Source: an uncultured Verrucomicrobiae bacterium
GTDB lineage: Bacteria > Verrucomicrobiota > Verrucomicrobiia > Limisphaerales > AAA164-E04
Direction: 5' to 3'
Assembly: GCA_951813855.1 (NCBI GenBank)
Contig: OX638380.1
Coordinates: forward strand, 4,308,518 to 4,372,517
DNA: 64,000 nucleotides
Positions 28,215-37,964 of this stretch are shown piece after piece. Each line of letters starts with the position of its first letter. The first letter of the stretch is position 1. The notes beneath the pieces are model-generated. The model was not told where the DNA came from and did no database searches. It saw only the letters and a list, made by a program, of their open reading frames with translations. Both the position numbers and the translations under genes were made by a program.

Positions 28215-29099
28215 ATTCAATCGGCAACTCAAAATTGGAACTTGTTCGGAGATCCGGACCGGACTGAATTTTCGTTCGAGTGGACGGAGTATCGCTCCGA
28301 ATCCTGGAAATTACTCGAGGAATCGAGAAAACCATGGTGTTGCCAACTTTATTTCAATCTCAAGGGCGCCGGGGACGTGAATTGCGGCAAGTGCCGTTAC
28401 GGGTTTCAGGCAAATACGATGTGGTTCGCCTTCCGGGGCGATACGGAACTCAATATCAACCGCGAACCCGGCATGGAACATCAGTTTCTCGTGTTGACTC
28501 TCCGGAGAGGCTTTCTGCTCAAGCATGTGCCAGGGCCGGTCAGCAACCTGCATCATTTGGTCAAGGGGTTGATTAAACAAAACCGCAAACGGTCTTCAGT
28601 CAGCGAAATCCGCCAGCTGGATACCTTGACTCGATCTTGGGTTTCTTGCGTGCGGAGGCCTCCGGTATTGGCGTCGGCTCAATCAATCTGGTACTTGGCC
28701 AAAGCCTTAGAATCGGTCAGCGATCACCTGTTCGTGGATTCTCGAAACGAAGAACTGTTTTGCCGCCGTCATAAGCGCCTGTCGTTGGAGCGAGCTACCA
28801 AAGTCCAAACCTTGCTCGCCCAGAATATGACCGAGCCTCCCAGTCTCAAAGAGATCGGACTTAAGGTAGGATGCAGCCCTTGTTATTTGAGTCGGATCTT
28901 TTCGCAGGAAGTGGGAATGACGATACCGCAGTATTTGCGCCGGGTGCGGCTGGAAAAAGCGGCCGAGTTGTTACGGAGGGGCGAAATGAACGTGACGGAA
29001 GTAGCCTTGGAAGTCGGATATGACAGCCTCAGTCATTTCAGCCAGGCTTTTTGCCAGCAAATGGGCTGCTGTCCCTCCATGTATCCGTTAGAAAAATGA
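28215..29099 (+). CDS. AraC-family transcriptional regulator
   Basis: About 294 residues. The N-terminal half is a ligand-sensing domain with several cysteines (PWCCQLYF, NCGKCRYGF). The C-terminal ~100 residues hold the two AraC helix-turn-helix motifs: PPSLKEIGLKVGCSPCYLSR and VTEVALEVGYDSLSHFSQAF, with the family signature ending FCQQMGCCPSMY. The start is odd: an AGGAGG at 28205-28210 is followed after 4 bp by ATT at 28215 in frame, whereas the first conventional start is a TTG at 28242. ATT is given tentatively, since the added residues (SATQNWNLFGDPDRTE) look natural. It sits 36 bp after a FecA-like receptor and probably activates one or both receptors in response to the ferric chelate. 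Confidence 0.83.
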   Translation: MQSATQNWNLFGDPDRTEFSFEWTEYRSESWKLLEESRKPWCCQLYFNLKGAGDVNCGKCRYGFQANTMWFAFRGDTELNINREPGMEHQFLVLTLRRGFLLKHVPGPVSNLHHLVKGLIKQNRKRSSVSEIRQLDTLTRSWVSCVRRPPVLASAQSIWYLAKALESVSDHLFVDSRNEELFCRRHKRLSLERATKVQTLLAQNMTEPPSLKEIGLKVGCSPCYLSRIFSQEVGMTIPQYLRRVRLEKAAELLRRGEMNVTEVALEVGYDSLSHFSQAFCQQMGCCPSMYPLEK

Positions 29100-29659
29100 C
29101 CTCGGACGGTCCCTGACGGAAGGTCACCGACCGCAATGCTGGGAGCCTACGGTCTTCCAGCCAAGGGACGGCAGCGTTGATTCCTGATCACAACAAGCGG
29201 ATCCGGTCCGGAACAAGCCGGTCGGTTTCCCCGGAGCGATCGAAGGTATTGGTCACGCTGTTCAAGGGTCGCACGATCCGACCTTTTCTGGTTGTTTCGG
29301 GGTCGAGGCGGAATCCGTGACGCCTCCTTCCAAGACGGTAACTATCGAACCGGAATCGAGCTCTTCGGTAATTTTTTACCTGGGGTGCCATGGCAGGGCA
29401 GCCGACGAGAACTCAGGATCGGATCGATTCGGTGGTCGAACGGCCGTACGGCCCGGTCCCTGGTCAGCGGTTAAGTTCCGGGGCCGCTCGGCACCGCTTT
29501 GGCGGTCAAGAATCGAACGGGAAGCGAATCTCGAGCGGCCAAACGATTCGTCGAACTTCTTCCTTGGCCCGTTCGAAGCATCCTGACCTTCCGGAAAGCA
29601 TCTCCCCTGACTAACGAAAAGTCTGACGATGATCGCTTCCGGTCGTGCCGTCAAGGAGG
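29100..29659. other. 560-bp intergenic stretch, nothing recognised
   Basis: Between the convergent AraC and PQQ-propeller genes. Short overlapping frames on both strands have no protein character; no strong hairpin followed by a T-run was seen. Confidence 0.55.
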
Positions 29660-30904
29660 TTATTCGGCGGCGGGGCGTTCGATGCAGATCAGCTCGCTTT
29701 TGGTGCGAAAAACGATGGCATCCTCGGCGAGGGCGTAACCGTAAATGCGATCCCCGCCCGATAAGGTCAGGGAAGCGGTCGACTCCACGACCGGGGTGTC
29801 AGCGCATTTCATGACGACGGTCGATCCGTCGTTCCCGAAAAACCAGACGCGCTCTCCGGAACCCAAGGGCGAGGCCCAAGTCGACGCCGGAAGCCGATGA
29901 TCGAACAGCAAGCGTCCCGATTCGAGTTCGTAGCAGAAAACGATTCCCGCGCGGTTGACGAAGTAGACTCTGCCCCGGTGAATCAGCGGCGATCCGAAAG
30001 ACGAAGTGGCCTCGTCAGCTTTCCAGCGAACTTGCGGTTCGCCGTTTTTCACGCTGAGCAGTACGGAATTAAACTTGGTGTTGCTGCCGAGAGCCAGGTG
30101 TTCGGCATAAATGGTGGCGGTGGGTACGTTGTTGCCGGTGATGTCCCGGTAGGACCAGCGAATCGAACCGGTTGCGGGATCATAGCCGATCACGGTATCG
30201 CTGGCGCTACAAACGATTTCTTCTTGGCCGTCGGCCAGGAGGCGAATCACGGGAGAAGCCCAAGCCGAAGAAGTGTCGCGAGCCGTTTTCCACAGAGTTT
30301 TTCCGGTGCTTCGGTCGAAATTGGCGATAAAGGAGTCGCCTTTGTGATCCATGACGACGACCAGTCCGTGCCGACTGAGCGTGGGGGAGGCTCCTTGGCC
30401 GTGATTGCCTTCGAACGGTCCGTAATCGCGTGCTAATTCGCGGCGCCAAACGGTCGAGCCGTCATGGGCAAGAGCGATGAGATCGCCGCCTTCGAATAAT
30501 ACGTATAACCGCTCGGCGTCGACGACGGGCGTCGGGGCGGCGAAACTGATGTAGTTCGAGATGGCCTCCGGCGCCGAATTAGGGAATTCACGTTGCCAGA
30601 GTTTTTCGCCGGTTTTCCGATGATGGCAGACGATCCAAAGACGCTCTTTATTCGAGCCGGAACAAGCGGTCGAAAAGAGGCGATCGTTCCAACGCACCGG
30701 ACTGGATTGGCCAGTGCCGGGAAGCTCGGCTCGCCAGCTTACCGCTTCGTCTTGCCAGGTTACCGGAAGGTTGTCGGAAGCGGCCAAGCTATGGCCGTGG
30801 CCTCGGAATCCCGGCCATCCTTCGTCCGCCTTCGTCACCGAAATGAGACCGATTAGCGTTAGGGCGATAGCGGATAACGCGGTTTGAGGATAAATGTTAT
30901 TCAT
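29660..30904 (-). CDS. Exported PQQ-like beta-propeller protein
   Basis: A 414-residue periplasmic protein. After a signal peptide (ATG at 30904; LSAIALTLIGLISVTKA) it has WPGFRGHGHSLAASD, the usual opening of PVC outer-membrane propellers, and repeated blades with W-[RK] and DxxTGxxLW motifs: HHRKTGEKLWQREF, FDRSTGKTLWKTA, YDPATGSIRWSY, YELESGRLLFDH. The fold matches PQQ-dependent dehydrogenases and BamB, but no quinone-binding residues or dehydrogenase domain were identified, so the role is open. It is the third of three minus-strand genes with a pseudopilin and a secreted protein upstream (115- and 77-bp gaps). Confidence 0.85.
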   Translation of the reverse strand: MNNIYPQTALSAIALTLIGLISVTKADEGWPGFRGHGHSLAASDNLPVTWQDEAVSWRAELPGTGQSSPVRWNDRLFSTACSGSNKERLWIVCHHRKTGEKLWQREFPNSAPEAISNYISFAAPTPVVDAERLYVLFEGGDLIALAHDGSTVWRRELARDYGPFEGNHGQGASPTLSRHGLVVVMDHKGDSFIANFDRSTGKTLWKTARDTSSAWASPVIRLLADGQEEIVCSASDTVIGYDPATGSIRWSYRDITGNNVPTATIYAEHLALGSNTKFNSVLLSVKNGEPQVRWKADEATSSFGSPLIHRGRVYFVNRAGIVFCYELESGRLLFDHRLPASTWASPLGSGERVWFFGNDGSTVVMKCADTPVVESTASLTLSGGDRIYGYALAEDAIVFRTKSELICIERPAAE

Positions 30905-31019
30905 GAGAATGGATCGTCGAACAGATTAGCATTCCAGTCGTGAAATCCAAAGTGCGCACCTTGAAAGTCCTCGGTCCGGTCCTTCGAACGACCGGAAAAC
31001 GGGTTGTCTGAAATGGTTC

Positions 31020-32603
31020 TTACGGGACGATTAATCGATAAAACTTATGAGTCGCTTTGGTATCGGTATCGGTCCAACGGGACCGGCCGTCAGGCAATGT
31101 TTCGATCGCCGGAGAAATCACTTGATGCCAAGTTTCGAAATCCGAAGTCCAGTAAATCTGGGGCGGGGAAGCAAGCGGATTGCGGAACTGAAGTTCCATG
31201 CCCGCAGCTGACCGGGTGAGGCGCAAGGCCGGTCCCGAAATCGACTTTCCTTCGGTGAGGACGACTTGGATGCGCAGCCGGGGCGCTTCGCCCAGCAAGG
31301 AATCGCTGGTATGAAACTCCGGGTAGGTGCGGTCGGTTGACGAGCCGCCATTGAGGCTTGTCGCGTACAAGACGATCCGCCCTTGGGAAAGTCCCAGTTG
31401 CACATAGGCGAGCGTGCCGGGGTTCGACAGGGCCAAGTCAAAATTCATCCAAGCGTTGAACGGAATCAACTCGCCTGGTTCGATGCCGTCCAAGGCGCCG
31501 GTGGCCAGGGGGGCGGGATCTGACGGCTGGTCGTAATCGACCGCCAGAGTCACGTCGACAACTTCTCCGGAGTCGTTCAAAACCATGGGATAAACGGTAG
31601 TCAATTCGCTGTCTTTGGATCGGTAAACGGTCGTTTCTTCCCAGGTGGTCAGATCGAAACCGTTCCGGAATCCGGCTCCGAACAGATTGATGGGACGCCC
31701 CGAATCGGTATCCGGAACACGTCGATCGTCAGTTTCCGGCAGGTAGGTCTGAGCCGGGTCGTAGCTGCTATCGTAGGGAACCTTAAAATTGTCGCTGGTC
31801 ATCAATTGAACGCTAACGGAGGTCACGAGATAGGCGCTCGGTTCCAATCCGGTCGGGACCGCAGCTGAGGTATCGAAACTGACGATATAGCCTCCATAGC
31901 GGTAAATGCCTACTTCGTCGTCGATCGATCGGAACATGGAAGCTCTGGCTCTGGTGCCGGGAGTCGCGTTGTAGGGATAATTCCAGCGGTCACGGTCGGG
32001 GGCGTCGATATCGGCATTTATCGCCGGCGCGGATGGTTTCAATTGCCAATCCAGGCGGGCGGCGTCCAGACTGAAATGGGCTGCTGCGGCGTTGAATTTC
32101 AAGGCGAACACCGTGACGTCGCGGGCTGAGAGATCCCAGATCCAACGATAGACGACCGAGTCTCCGAAGCCGCCGGATTTACGGGAAACCTCTTCTGCCG
32201 GGGCGGGAAGCGAATGTCGGGAATCGTTTTGTTCGTATTCCAGAACCATACTTTCAGGGTCGAGGTCCCCGAGGGCGCGAGCTTGAAACACGACGGTTTC
32301 GCTGGGAACGCCGGGCTCGACCGTTACCTGAAAGGCGCTGACTCCGCCCGGATGGTAAATATTGCCGCTGCCGGTAATGATGGCCCCGGGCGTAGTTTGA
32401 ATCAAGCGAGCGTCGGCATGGCTTCCCTCGGTATCGGCCGGGTTGCCTTCCCCTCCGAAAGCCACTGGGAACGATTGCCATTCGGCGAAACGGGCCAGGG
32501 GCGAATCATGCCAATCGGGAGGAGCCAAGGATTCGCTTTGAGCGCTAGTAGCCGCGACGATCGTGGCGGCAACCAATGAGGCGGTGTAACGGAGATATTT
32601 CAT
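31020..32603 (-). CDS. Secreted protein of unknown function
   Basis: About 527 residues, not recognised as a family. The start ATG at 32603 gives MKYLRYTASLVAATIVAATS, a good signal peptide; the open frame extends to 32870, but the extra 89 codons lack protein character. The body is beta-rich with Asp/Ser/Thr-rich segments, and the end (QIYWTSDFETWHQV to FYRLIVP) resembles the C-terminal strand module of the LamG/Ig protein (WSAVEGVSG to FFQLR). That shared tail is seen in many verrucomicrobial secreted proteins. It follows a pseudopilin gene by 77 bp on the same strand. Confidence 0.72.
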   Translation of the reverse strand: MKYLRYTASLVAATIVAATSAQSESLAPPDWHDSPLARFAEWQSFPVAFGGEGNPADTEGSHADARLIQTTPGAIITGSGNIYHPGGVSAFQVTVEPGVPSETVVFQARALGDLDPESMVLEYEQNDSRHSLPAPAEEVSRKSGGFGDSVVYRWIWDLSARDVTVFALKFNAAAAHFSLDAARLDWQLKPSAPAINADIDAPDRDRWNYPYNATPGTRARASMFRSIDDEVGIYRYGGYIVSFDTSAAVPTGLEPSAYLVTSVSVQLMTSDNFKVPYDSSYDPAQTYLPETDDRRVPDTDSGRPINLFGAGFRNGFDLTTWEETTVYRSKDSELTTVYPMVLNDSGEVVDVTLAVDYDQPSDPAPLATGALDGIEPGELIPFNAWMNFDLALSNPGTLAYVQLGLSQGRIVLYATSLNGGSSTDRTYPEFHTSDSLLGEAPRLRIQVVLTEGKSISGPALRLTRSAAGMELQFRNPLASPPQIYWTSDFETWHQVISPAIETLPDGRSRWTDTDTKATHKFYRLIVP

Positions 32604-32680
32604 AGATTCGTGAGGTTTCGAAAGATGATCCCAACCTGAAGCGGTTACTGTGATCGCAATCAAAAGAGAACGACTCGGAA

Positions 32681-33505
32681 TTACCGGGGAGTTAGCGTCC
32701 AATCGGGTCGATCGGCTTGATTGGACCAGAAGCGCATGTCCTGAATTTGATCGAAGCCGAAGGATTCGGCATGGCCATCCAGCATGGCGGTCACGGTCCG
32801 GCGGCCGTATCGGGGATGGACAAAGCCGAAAGTTTCCGGCCGGGATTGAGCGTCCCATTGCTCGGGCCATTGCCGATCGGCCAGATAGGGGGGCATGCTC
32901 CGGTAGTAGCCTTCGACGATTTTTTCGTTAAACGTCGACCGGGCGGACAGAAAAGCGATCAATTGCGAAGGCCGTTGGGCATCCGATTCGCGGAGCACGC
33001 AAAAGCGACCGAATTTTTGAAGAGCCAACTCGTTGGGCGGAAGCACCAGATCGTCGCCGCCCACAAATACCGAGTTGACCGCCATCGTCGGAAAAATGCT
33101 GGCGGCGTAAGTGTACCGGCCATCGTCGTCGCGGGCGAAATCGTGGAGCAATCGACGGTTCCGGTTGACATACAGGATCTCGAAATTCATGCCGAGGTAG
33201 GGTGCGATCCGCCAAGGGTACCGGGCATTGATCGGATGACTCAGCGATTGTCCGGAACGTCCTTTGGCCGGGAAACCGTAGCGGTATCCCGGAAATACCA
33301 TTCCGCCGTTGTCGTCGGCGTACATGCGGTGCGCGAGCATTAATTGCTTGGCGGTATTGATCTCGTTAATGAACCGGGCGCGTTCCTTGGACTTGTTGAG
33401 AGTCGGCAGCAATAGGCTCGCAAGAACGGCTACGATGGCTATGACCACCAATAGTTCGATCAAGGTAAATCCTTGGTAGCTGAAGCGATGAACCGATAGT
33501 TTCAC
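32681..33505 (-). CDS. Prepilin-type secreted protein
   Basis: About 274 residues. The prepilin leader is [18 protein letters not shown] followed by VLASLLLPTLNKSKERA, with Glu5 after the cleavage site. The C-terminal part contains RTVTAMLDGHAESF, matching the H-X9-DG region of PVC pseudopilins. GTG at 33505 (reading VKLSVHRFSYQ) gives a leader of normal length; a longer frame from 33601 adds a basic stretch (TPKRKAASKKRW) unusual for this family. It is similar in build to the protein at 17639-18442, and both genes lie next to a large secreted protein on the same strand. Confidence 0.85.
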   Translation of the reverse strand: MKLSVHRFSYQGFTLIELLVVIAIVAVLASLLLPTLNKSKERARFINEINTAKQLMLAHRMYADDNGGMVFPGYRYGFPAKGRSGQSLSHPINARYPWRIAPYLGMNFEILYVNRNRRLLHDFARDDDGRYTYAASIFPTMAVNSVFVGGDDLVLPPNELALQKFGRFCVLRESDAQRPSQLIAFLSARSTFNEKIVEGYYRSMPPYLADRQWPEQWDAQSRPETFGFVHPRYGRRTVTAMLDGHAESFGFDQIQDMRFWSNQADRPDWTLTPR

Positions 33506-35051
33506 GGGGAATGAGATTAGACGGCGATTCCGATCGTTGACTATCGCAAGCCAGCGTTTTTTCGACGCTGCCTTGCGTTTTGGCGTTTTGGCGAACCGCA
33601 AGCGCCTGCGGAACTTCGAAGCCCCGTTCCGTGAGCTCGAGTGCAGCGAAGTTCGTGGCGGTGCGCCCTGGTGCCGGTATCAATCAAGAGGCGGAATCAG
33701 GGGAAGAAACTTGGTTGGATCTCAGCTTGACTCAGGGGCCGGCTCCTGATGGCGCCGCAGCCTGCTTCTCCACCGGTTGGACGGAATTCTGCCGGGAACG
33801 TAGCCGGATTAGTTCGTTCTTATCTTGGGATACGACCGGTCCGGAGGAACTGAAACTCAGTATGAGAAGCGGCGAGTTTGCGGTCGGTGGTATCGCCCGG
33901 CGGCGGCATTGAACCCGCCAGAGACAGGGACGAATGGCACGAGTCGGAGCCCATTCGACAAGCGAGCCTTCAGGCCGTCAAGGAAGCGATGATCAAGGAG
34001 CCGACGGTCGGCACGGGGGCGCAAAGAGTGCTGATAGCGCTGTTGATCGGTAATCGTTTCGAAGGGATGTCAGGAGCGTTTTTGAACCAGATACCGCTCT
34101 GAATTTGAGCGTGTCCTTGGTCAAGCCCTTGAAGCCGAATCGGCCACTGTTATTGCTTTAAGGAATCAGGTTCGCGGATTGAAACCGTTAGCGGGGAGCA
34201 TTGCAGCGACCAGTTCTTTCCGGTCTTATTTTTCGCCAACAGTCTGAGTGCCTGTTGGTGGTGTCGGGAACCGACGATTCTCGGTACCACCAAAACCGCA
34301 GTTTTTCCATGGTTTCACCCAAGCCTTCCGGGATGCCAAGGGCCTCGGCAATCACGGGCTGAGTTCCGGTCTCGTTTCGTCCTCGTGAAACTGACCGGCA
34401 GGGCAATAGACGGTGAAATGCCAATTCATCGAATTTTGCGGCGCCCCGGTCCAAGGCTTCGGCACCGGGTGCGTCTGGAGAAGGCCCGAAATTTTGTTCA
34501 GCGTCTTGACTTGCGTCCGGTGCCGTTTCAACTCGGTCCTTGCCTTGGTTGCGCCGCTCCTAACCCCGTTTTCCTCTCGACTCCCGGATTGGCTGCGAGT
34601 CGGGAAACTCCAACGAATCTTCGGTGCCTTCGATGCGGATGAATTTGGAAATAACGCGGGGCTATCTCCAACGAGAGATTTCACGGTCTGCGGAGGTAGT
34701 CGGCACTGCGGAATTTATCGCCGCAACTCCTGCGAGGAAGTCAATCTTACGGCATCGTCGCTCCGATGGGCATCATTCGAAAAGGCCGTCTTTCAAATCT
34801 GTGCCCTCGTCACCGGAGGTTTTCCGAATGCTTCCTCGCTATCGCCTTCTGAGGAAAGGGCCGATAAATTCTCCTGCGTTGACGTACGCCAAGGGAAACG
34901 ACGCCGGTTCCCAATTTATTCCCAACCGCTTTTCCCGCAATCATCCTGTTTCTTCGCCAGGAATCGGGGAATTTTCCTGCCCCATCTGATCGGCAGTTAA
35001 TGGCAATCGACCGATAGCCGGTTTCAGCCGACGAGCGATAAGGTCGTGCGG
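33506..35051. other. 1.5-kb intergenic stretch, nothing recognised
   Basis: The longest gene-free stretch in the window. Frames such as 34413-35000 (plus) and 34352-34684 (minus) overlap each other, are Arg/Ser/Pro-rich and show no family motif. It looks like decayed coding sequence; no inverted repeats or RNA gene were identified. Confidence 0.6.
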
Positions 35052-36062
35052 ATGAGAACATTTAGGTTGCTGACTCGGTTTTGGTTGTCTGGGGCGATAT
35101 TGGCAGGTCTTGGATTTCTTGAGGCGCAAGGCGGTGATTCCGCCGCTCCGGAATCCTTGCCGCCATTGCCCGAAGCCGTGACTAGTTTCGGAGCGGAAAA
35201 CTTGGACGGTTGGCTCTATGTCTATGGAGGGCATACCGGCAAGGCTCATAGCTATTCGGAGGAGACGACCTTGAATCGGTTTTATCGGTTGAATCTGGAG
35301 AATCCTCAGGCCTGGGAAAACTTACCGGGAGCCAGCCGGGCTCAGGGCACTCGATTAGTCGCTTATCAAGGCGGTATTTACCGGATCGGGGGGATGCAAC
35401 CGAGGAAAACAGATGACGGGAAAGTGGCGTTATATTCACTCGATGATTTTGCCCGATTTGATGTCGCTGAACAGCGTTGGACTGAGCTGGCTCCCTTGCC
35501 CAGCACCCGTTCCAGCCACGAAGCTTTGATCCTCGGATCCAAGCTTTATGTGGGGGGAGGCTGGACCATGACTGGAAAGTCCCGAGAGTCGCAATGGTCC
35601 GATGTGATGATGGTAATCGATTTGGCGAAGGACGATCCTCAGTGGACTGCCGTTCCTCAGCCTTTTCGGCGGCGAGCTCTATCGGCCGACACCGTACAAC
35701 ACGAATTGTGGTTTATGGGGGGAATGGATCAAGAGGGGGATGCGTCGCGGGAAGTCGATATCTACGATACGGTGACCGGCGAGTGGTCCAAAGGCCCTGA
35801 TTTGCCGACCGGACCGATGCAAGGCTTCGGCTCAGCTGCTTGTCTTCTCAACGGTCAATTGATCGTCAGTCTCTATTCGAAAAAGCTGCTAACCCCCAAT
35901 GAACAACGGGACGGCTGGTCGTTGTTGGGCACTTTGAATCAACGGCGTTTTTTTCACCGGATCGTTCCTGCCGCTTCTAACCGTGTGATCGCTATTTCCG
36001 GGACGTCGCGACGAGAGGGCAAGACGGCTGCCTTGGAATTGGTTGCTCTGACCCTCAAATGA
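35052..36062 (+). CDS. Exported kelch-repeat propeller protein
   Basis: About 336 residues. Signal peptide (LTRFWLSGAILAGLGFLEA), then kelch repeats with GG doublets and spaced Tyr/Trp: LYVYGGHTGKAHSYS, IYRIGGMQPRKTDDG, LYVGGGWTMTGKS, LWFMGGMDQEGD, followed by DIYDTVTGEWSKGPDLPTG. Propellers of this sort in the N-acetylneuraminate epimerase/galactose oxidase-like group bind or isomerise sugars; no catalytic residue could be assigned. ATG at 35052 is preferred to GTG at 35046. It stands alone, with gene-free sequence on both sides. Confidence 0.82.
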   Translation: MRTFRLLTRFWLSGAILAGLGFLEAQGGDSAAPESLPPLPEAVTSFGAENLDGWLYVYGGHTGKAHSYSEETTLNRFYRLNLENPQAWENLPGASRAQGTRLVAYQGGIYRIGGMQPRKTDDGKVALYSLDDFARFDVAEQRWTELAPLPSTRSSHEALILGSKLYVGGGWTMTGKSRESQWSDVMMVIDLAKDDPQWTAVPQPFRRRALSADTVQHELWFMGGMDQEGDASREVDIYDTVTGEWSKGPDLPTGPMQGFGSAACLLNGQLIVSLYSKKLLTPNEQRDGWSLLGTLNQRRFFHRIVPAASNRVIAISGTSRREGKTAALELVALTLK

Positions 36063-36213
36063 TCGACTGGCTCCGATGGGGCAGCTGACTGGGCCAAGGG
36101 AAGGTGGGACGAAACGGCAGCAAGGGATGTCTGGTCTGCCGGCGTGCAGGTCGATGCCTTGGAACCGAGAAAGATTTCGTTTCGGCCGTTGAATTGACAA
36201 GACGCTCATTGAA

Positions 36214-36220
36214 GGAAAAA
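36214..36220. repeat. Possible target-site duplication, left
   Basis: GGAAAAA immediately precedes the left 113-bp inverted repeat and is repeated at 41084-41090 immediately after the right one. Only 7 bp and A-rich, so a modest claim. Confidence 0.6.
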
Positions 36221-36333
36221 GGTAACTATTCAGGTATCGAAAAAAGTCAGCAATTCCCACTGAAGACAGATCAGCTTGTGTCCCATTTGGGGCCTCAAGG
36301 AATCAACTCCTACACCACCAAATGGGACACAAG
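36221..36333 (+). repeat. Terminal inverted repeat of the 4.86-kb element, left, with hairpin
   Basis: Layout: GGTAACTATTCAGG at the outer edge (36221-36234), the IS-type 18-mer at 36248-36265, and a hairpin with perfect 16-bp arms at 36275-36290 and 36318-36333 (CTTGTGTCCCATTTGG and its complement) around a 27-base loop. Confidence 0.9.
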
Positions 36334-37196
36334 CCGCCTTCGCCACGATTATTTCGACGTTGAATTCCTCCGTCCCGAAACCACGGCTACGTGTTTCGGA
36401 GTCGATTCAAAGTTGGCCGAATATCGCGGAGACGACTTATCAAATCACCGGCAGTCATTTTGGCGGCGAGGCTTGGATACCTCAAAGAATTGGTGGTTAG
36501 CAGACGCGCCCTTTTATCGAGAGTGATGGTACCGATTCCGCTCGAAGATTAAAACTGTCGTTCAGTTAGTCAGAGGTTTGAGGCGGGTATTGAGAGTTTC
36601 CTCAGGGTGAGTCGCGTATTGACAATTGGACGGCGGAAAAAGGTTCAAGGCATTATTCGGTTCTGACGATCGAGTTGGTGGGGTTGGATAGGTAGGCCGA
36701 GTTGCGGGGTAAATGGCCGACCTGCACGCGACAGCGATCTTCGTCATAGGTAAAATCACGCGCGTAATGGAGTCGATTCTCGAGTCCAAGGGTTAAGGAC
36801 GGAGCGAGCAGCTTTTCAGGTTTGGTTGCTTCAGCAATTGAGGAGGTGAGGCAATAAGCGACCCCACGTCTGGTTTCGTTCGTCTTCAGAATGGGACGGT
36901 TGCGTTCGATGCGAATGACTTGCCAGCGACCGTAGAACTCGCAAAAACCGGCTCACTCGGGACCGGAGATAACGAGGGAATGACAGCGGCGGATTTCGAG
37001 GCCTTCGACCTAGCATCCATAATGGTCAGTAGACGATGGGGAGGAAAAAATCGACCAAGAGATTGGCGAGCCGTTATCTTGGCATATCCATCGGGTGCAA
37101 TTTTCAATGGCTGTCGAGGTAGCCTTCGAAAATTGCTGCTCAGTCAACTAAGATGGGATGAATATACGTCAGTTTCGCCTGCCCTCGTATTTGTTC
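36334..37196. other. 860-bp stretch within the element, nothing recognised
   Basis: Lower GC than the flanks and no supported gene. Two frames cross the hairpin, but neither has family motifs. Confidence 0.5.
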
Positions 37197-37340
37197 CTAG
37201 TTGACGGTGGCTCTGATGGTGGTGGTGGCGGCGGTGGCGGCGGTTTGAACATGGCTGACAATTCCGCTAGCGATTTCCCCTTGAATCTCGGGTCTTTCGC
37301 TGCCTGTTTCGCTGGAGACAAGACTGGTTCTTTGGCCATT
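37197..37340 (-). CDS. Small 47-residue protein coupled to the DUF6338-like gene
   Basis: ATG at 37340, stop at 37199-37197, product MAKEPVFVSSETGSERPEIQ followed by an Ala/Thr-rich tail (AATAATTTI). It has the best ribosome binding site in the neighbourhood: AAGGAG at 37356-37351, 10 bp before the ATG and overlapping the last codons (Lys-Glu-stop) of the gene upstream. That arrangement suggests translational coupling. No family recognised. It is too short to be secure by itself; the main support is the start signal. Confidence 0.45.
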   Translation of the reverse strand, partial: NGQRTSLVSSETGSERPEIQGEIASGIVSHVQTAATAATTTIRATVN

Positions 37341-37346
37341 CGACAA

Positions 37347-37964
37347 TTACTCCTTCATTTTTTCGTTTTTAATCGACTGAAAAGGCAGAAATTCTACCAT
37401 GATGACTTCTGCTGCTGGCACAAGCACCGCAGACGCTCCTGACGGAGCTGTCTGCCCGTTACTATAGTCTAACCATTCGATTTCTGCCATTCGGAAATGA
37501 CCGGTCGTGGAGTCGCTTGGCCATTCTTCTGCAAAGCCATAGAGACGACGATTTCCTTGCAAGTGCAGCACTAAGAAAGAGTTCGATCCGTAGCGGATGA
37601 AAGTTGAGTACCATTCGGAAGGATACGAATTTTCTCGAGACATGCCTGCCCATCGAAAAAATCGATGCAGAACATCTCTATTGACGATGAGAGTAACGAA
37701 TAGACCAAGTAGAACAGCAATGACAATCGAAAAGGTAGATGCGTGGGGGTGATTTAAGGCATCCTTAAATTCTGCTTCGTTAAAAATCGAAATACTAAAT
37801 TGGGTAAGCTTCTGGCAAATCAGGGTGAAAATAAGTGCCTGAACAATGAGACTGAGGGAGCTGGGGGTTGGGCGCGACGTCAGATTATAGACAATTGCCG
37901 CGGATATGAAACCCGGAAGAAGAAAGGTTAGGATTCCTACGACTTCCCCTGAAGCCCAATTCAC
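37347..37964 (-). CDS. DUF6338-like membrane protein, AT-rich cargo gene
   Basis: A 205-residue protein with at least three membrane segments (GILTFLLPGFISAAIVY; LSLIVQALIFTLICQKL; FSIVIAVLLGLFVTLIV) and a cytoplasmic C-terminal domain with NRRLYGFAEEWPSDSTTGHF and VPAAEVIMVEFL. The xRRLYGxxEEWP stretch is what I associate with DUF6338; the match is from memory and of moderate strength. Function unknown. It is more AT-rich than the chromosomal genes, lies 165 bp downstream of a 204-bp repeat array, and is followed by a coupled small ORF. Being the only intact larger gene inside the inverted-repeat element, it is the candidate cargo. Confidence 0.65.
   Translation of the reverse strand: MNWASGEVVGILTFLLPGFISAAIVYNLTSRPTPSSLSLIVQALIFTLICQKLTQFSISIFNEAEFKDALNHPHASTFSIVIAVLLGLFVTLIVNRDVLHRFFRWAGMSRENSYPSEWYSTFIRYGSNSFLVLHLQGNRRLYGFAEEWPSDSTTGHFRMAEIEWLDYSNGQTAPSGASAVLVPAAEVIMVEFLPFQSIKNEKMKE

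Noticed and set aside
34413-35000. 195-residue plus-strand frame
   Set aside because: Composition is Arg/Ser/Pro/Cys-rich and overlapping frames are equally long; no family motif.
36221-36234. IS66-type terminal repeat
   Set aside because: GGTAACTATTCAGG recalls IS66 ends, but the flanking duplication is 7 bp rather than 8 and no IS66 gene is present. Family name withheld.
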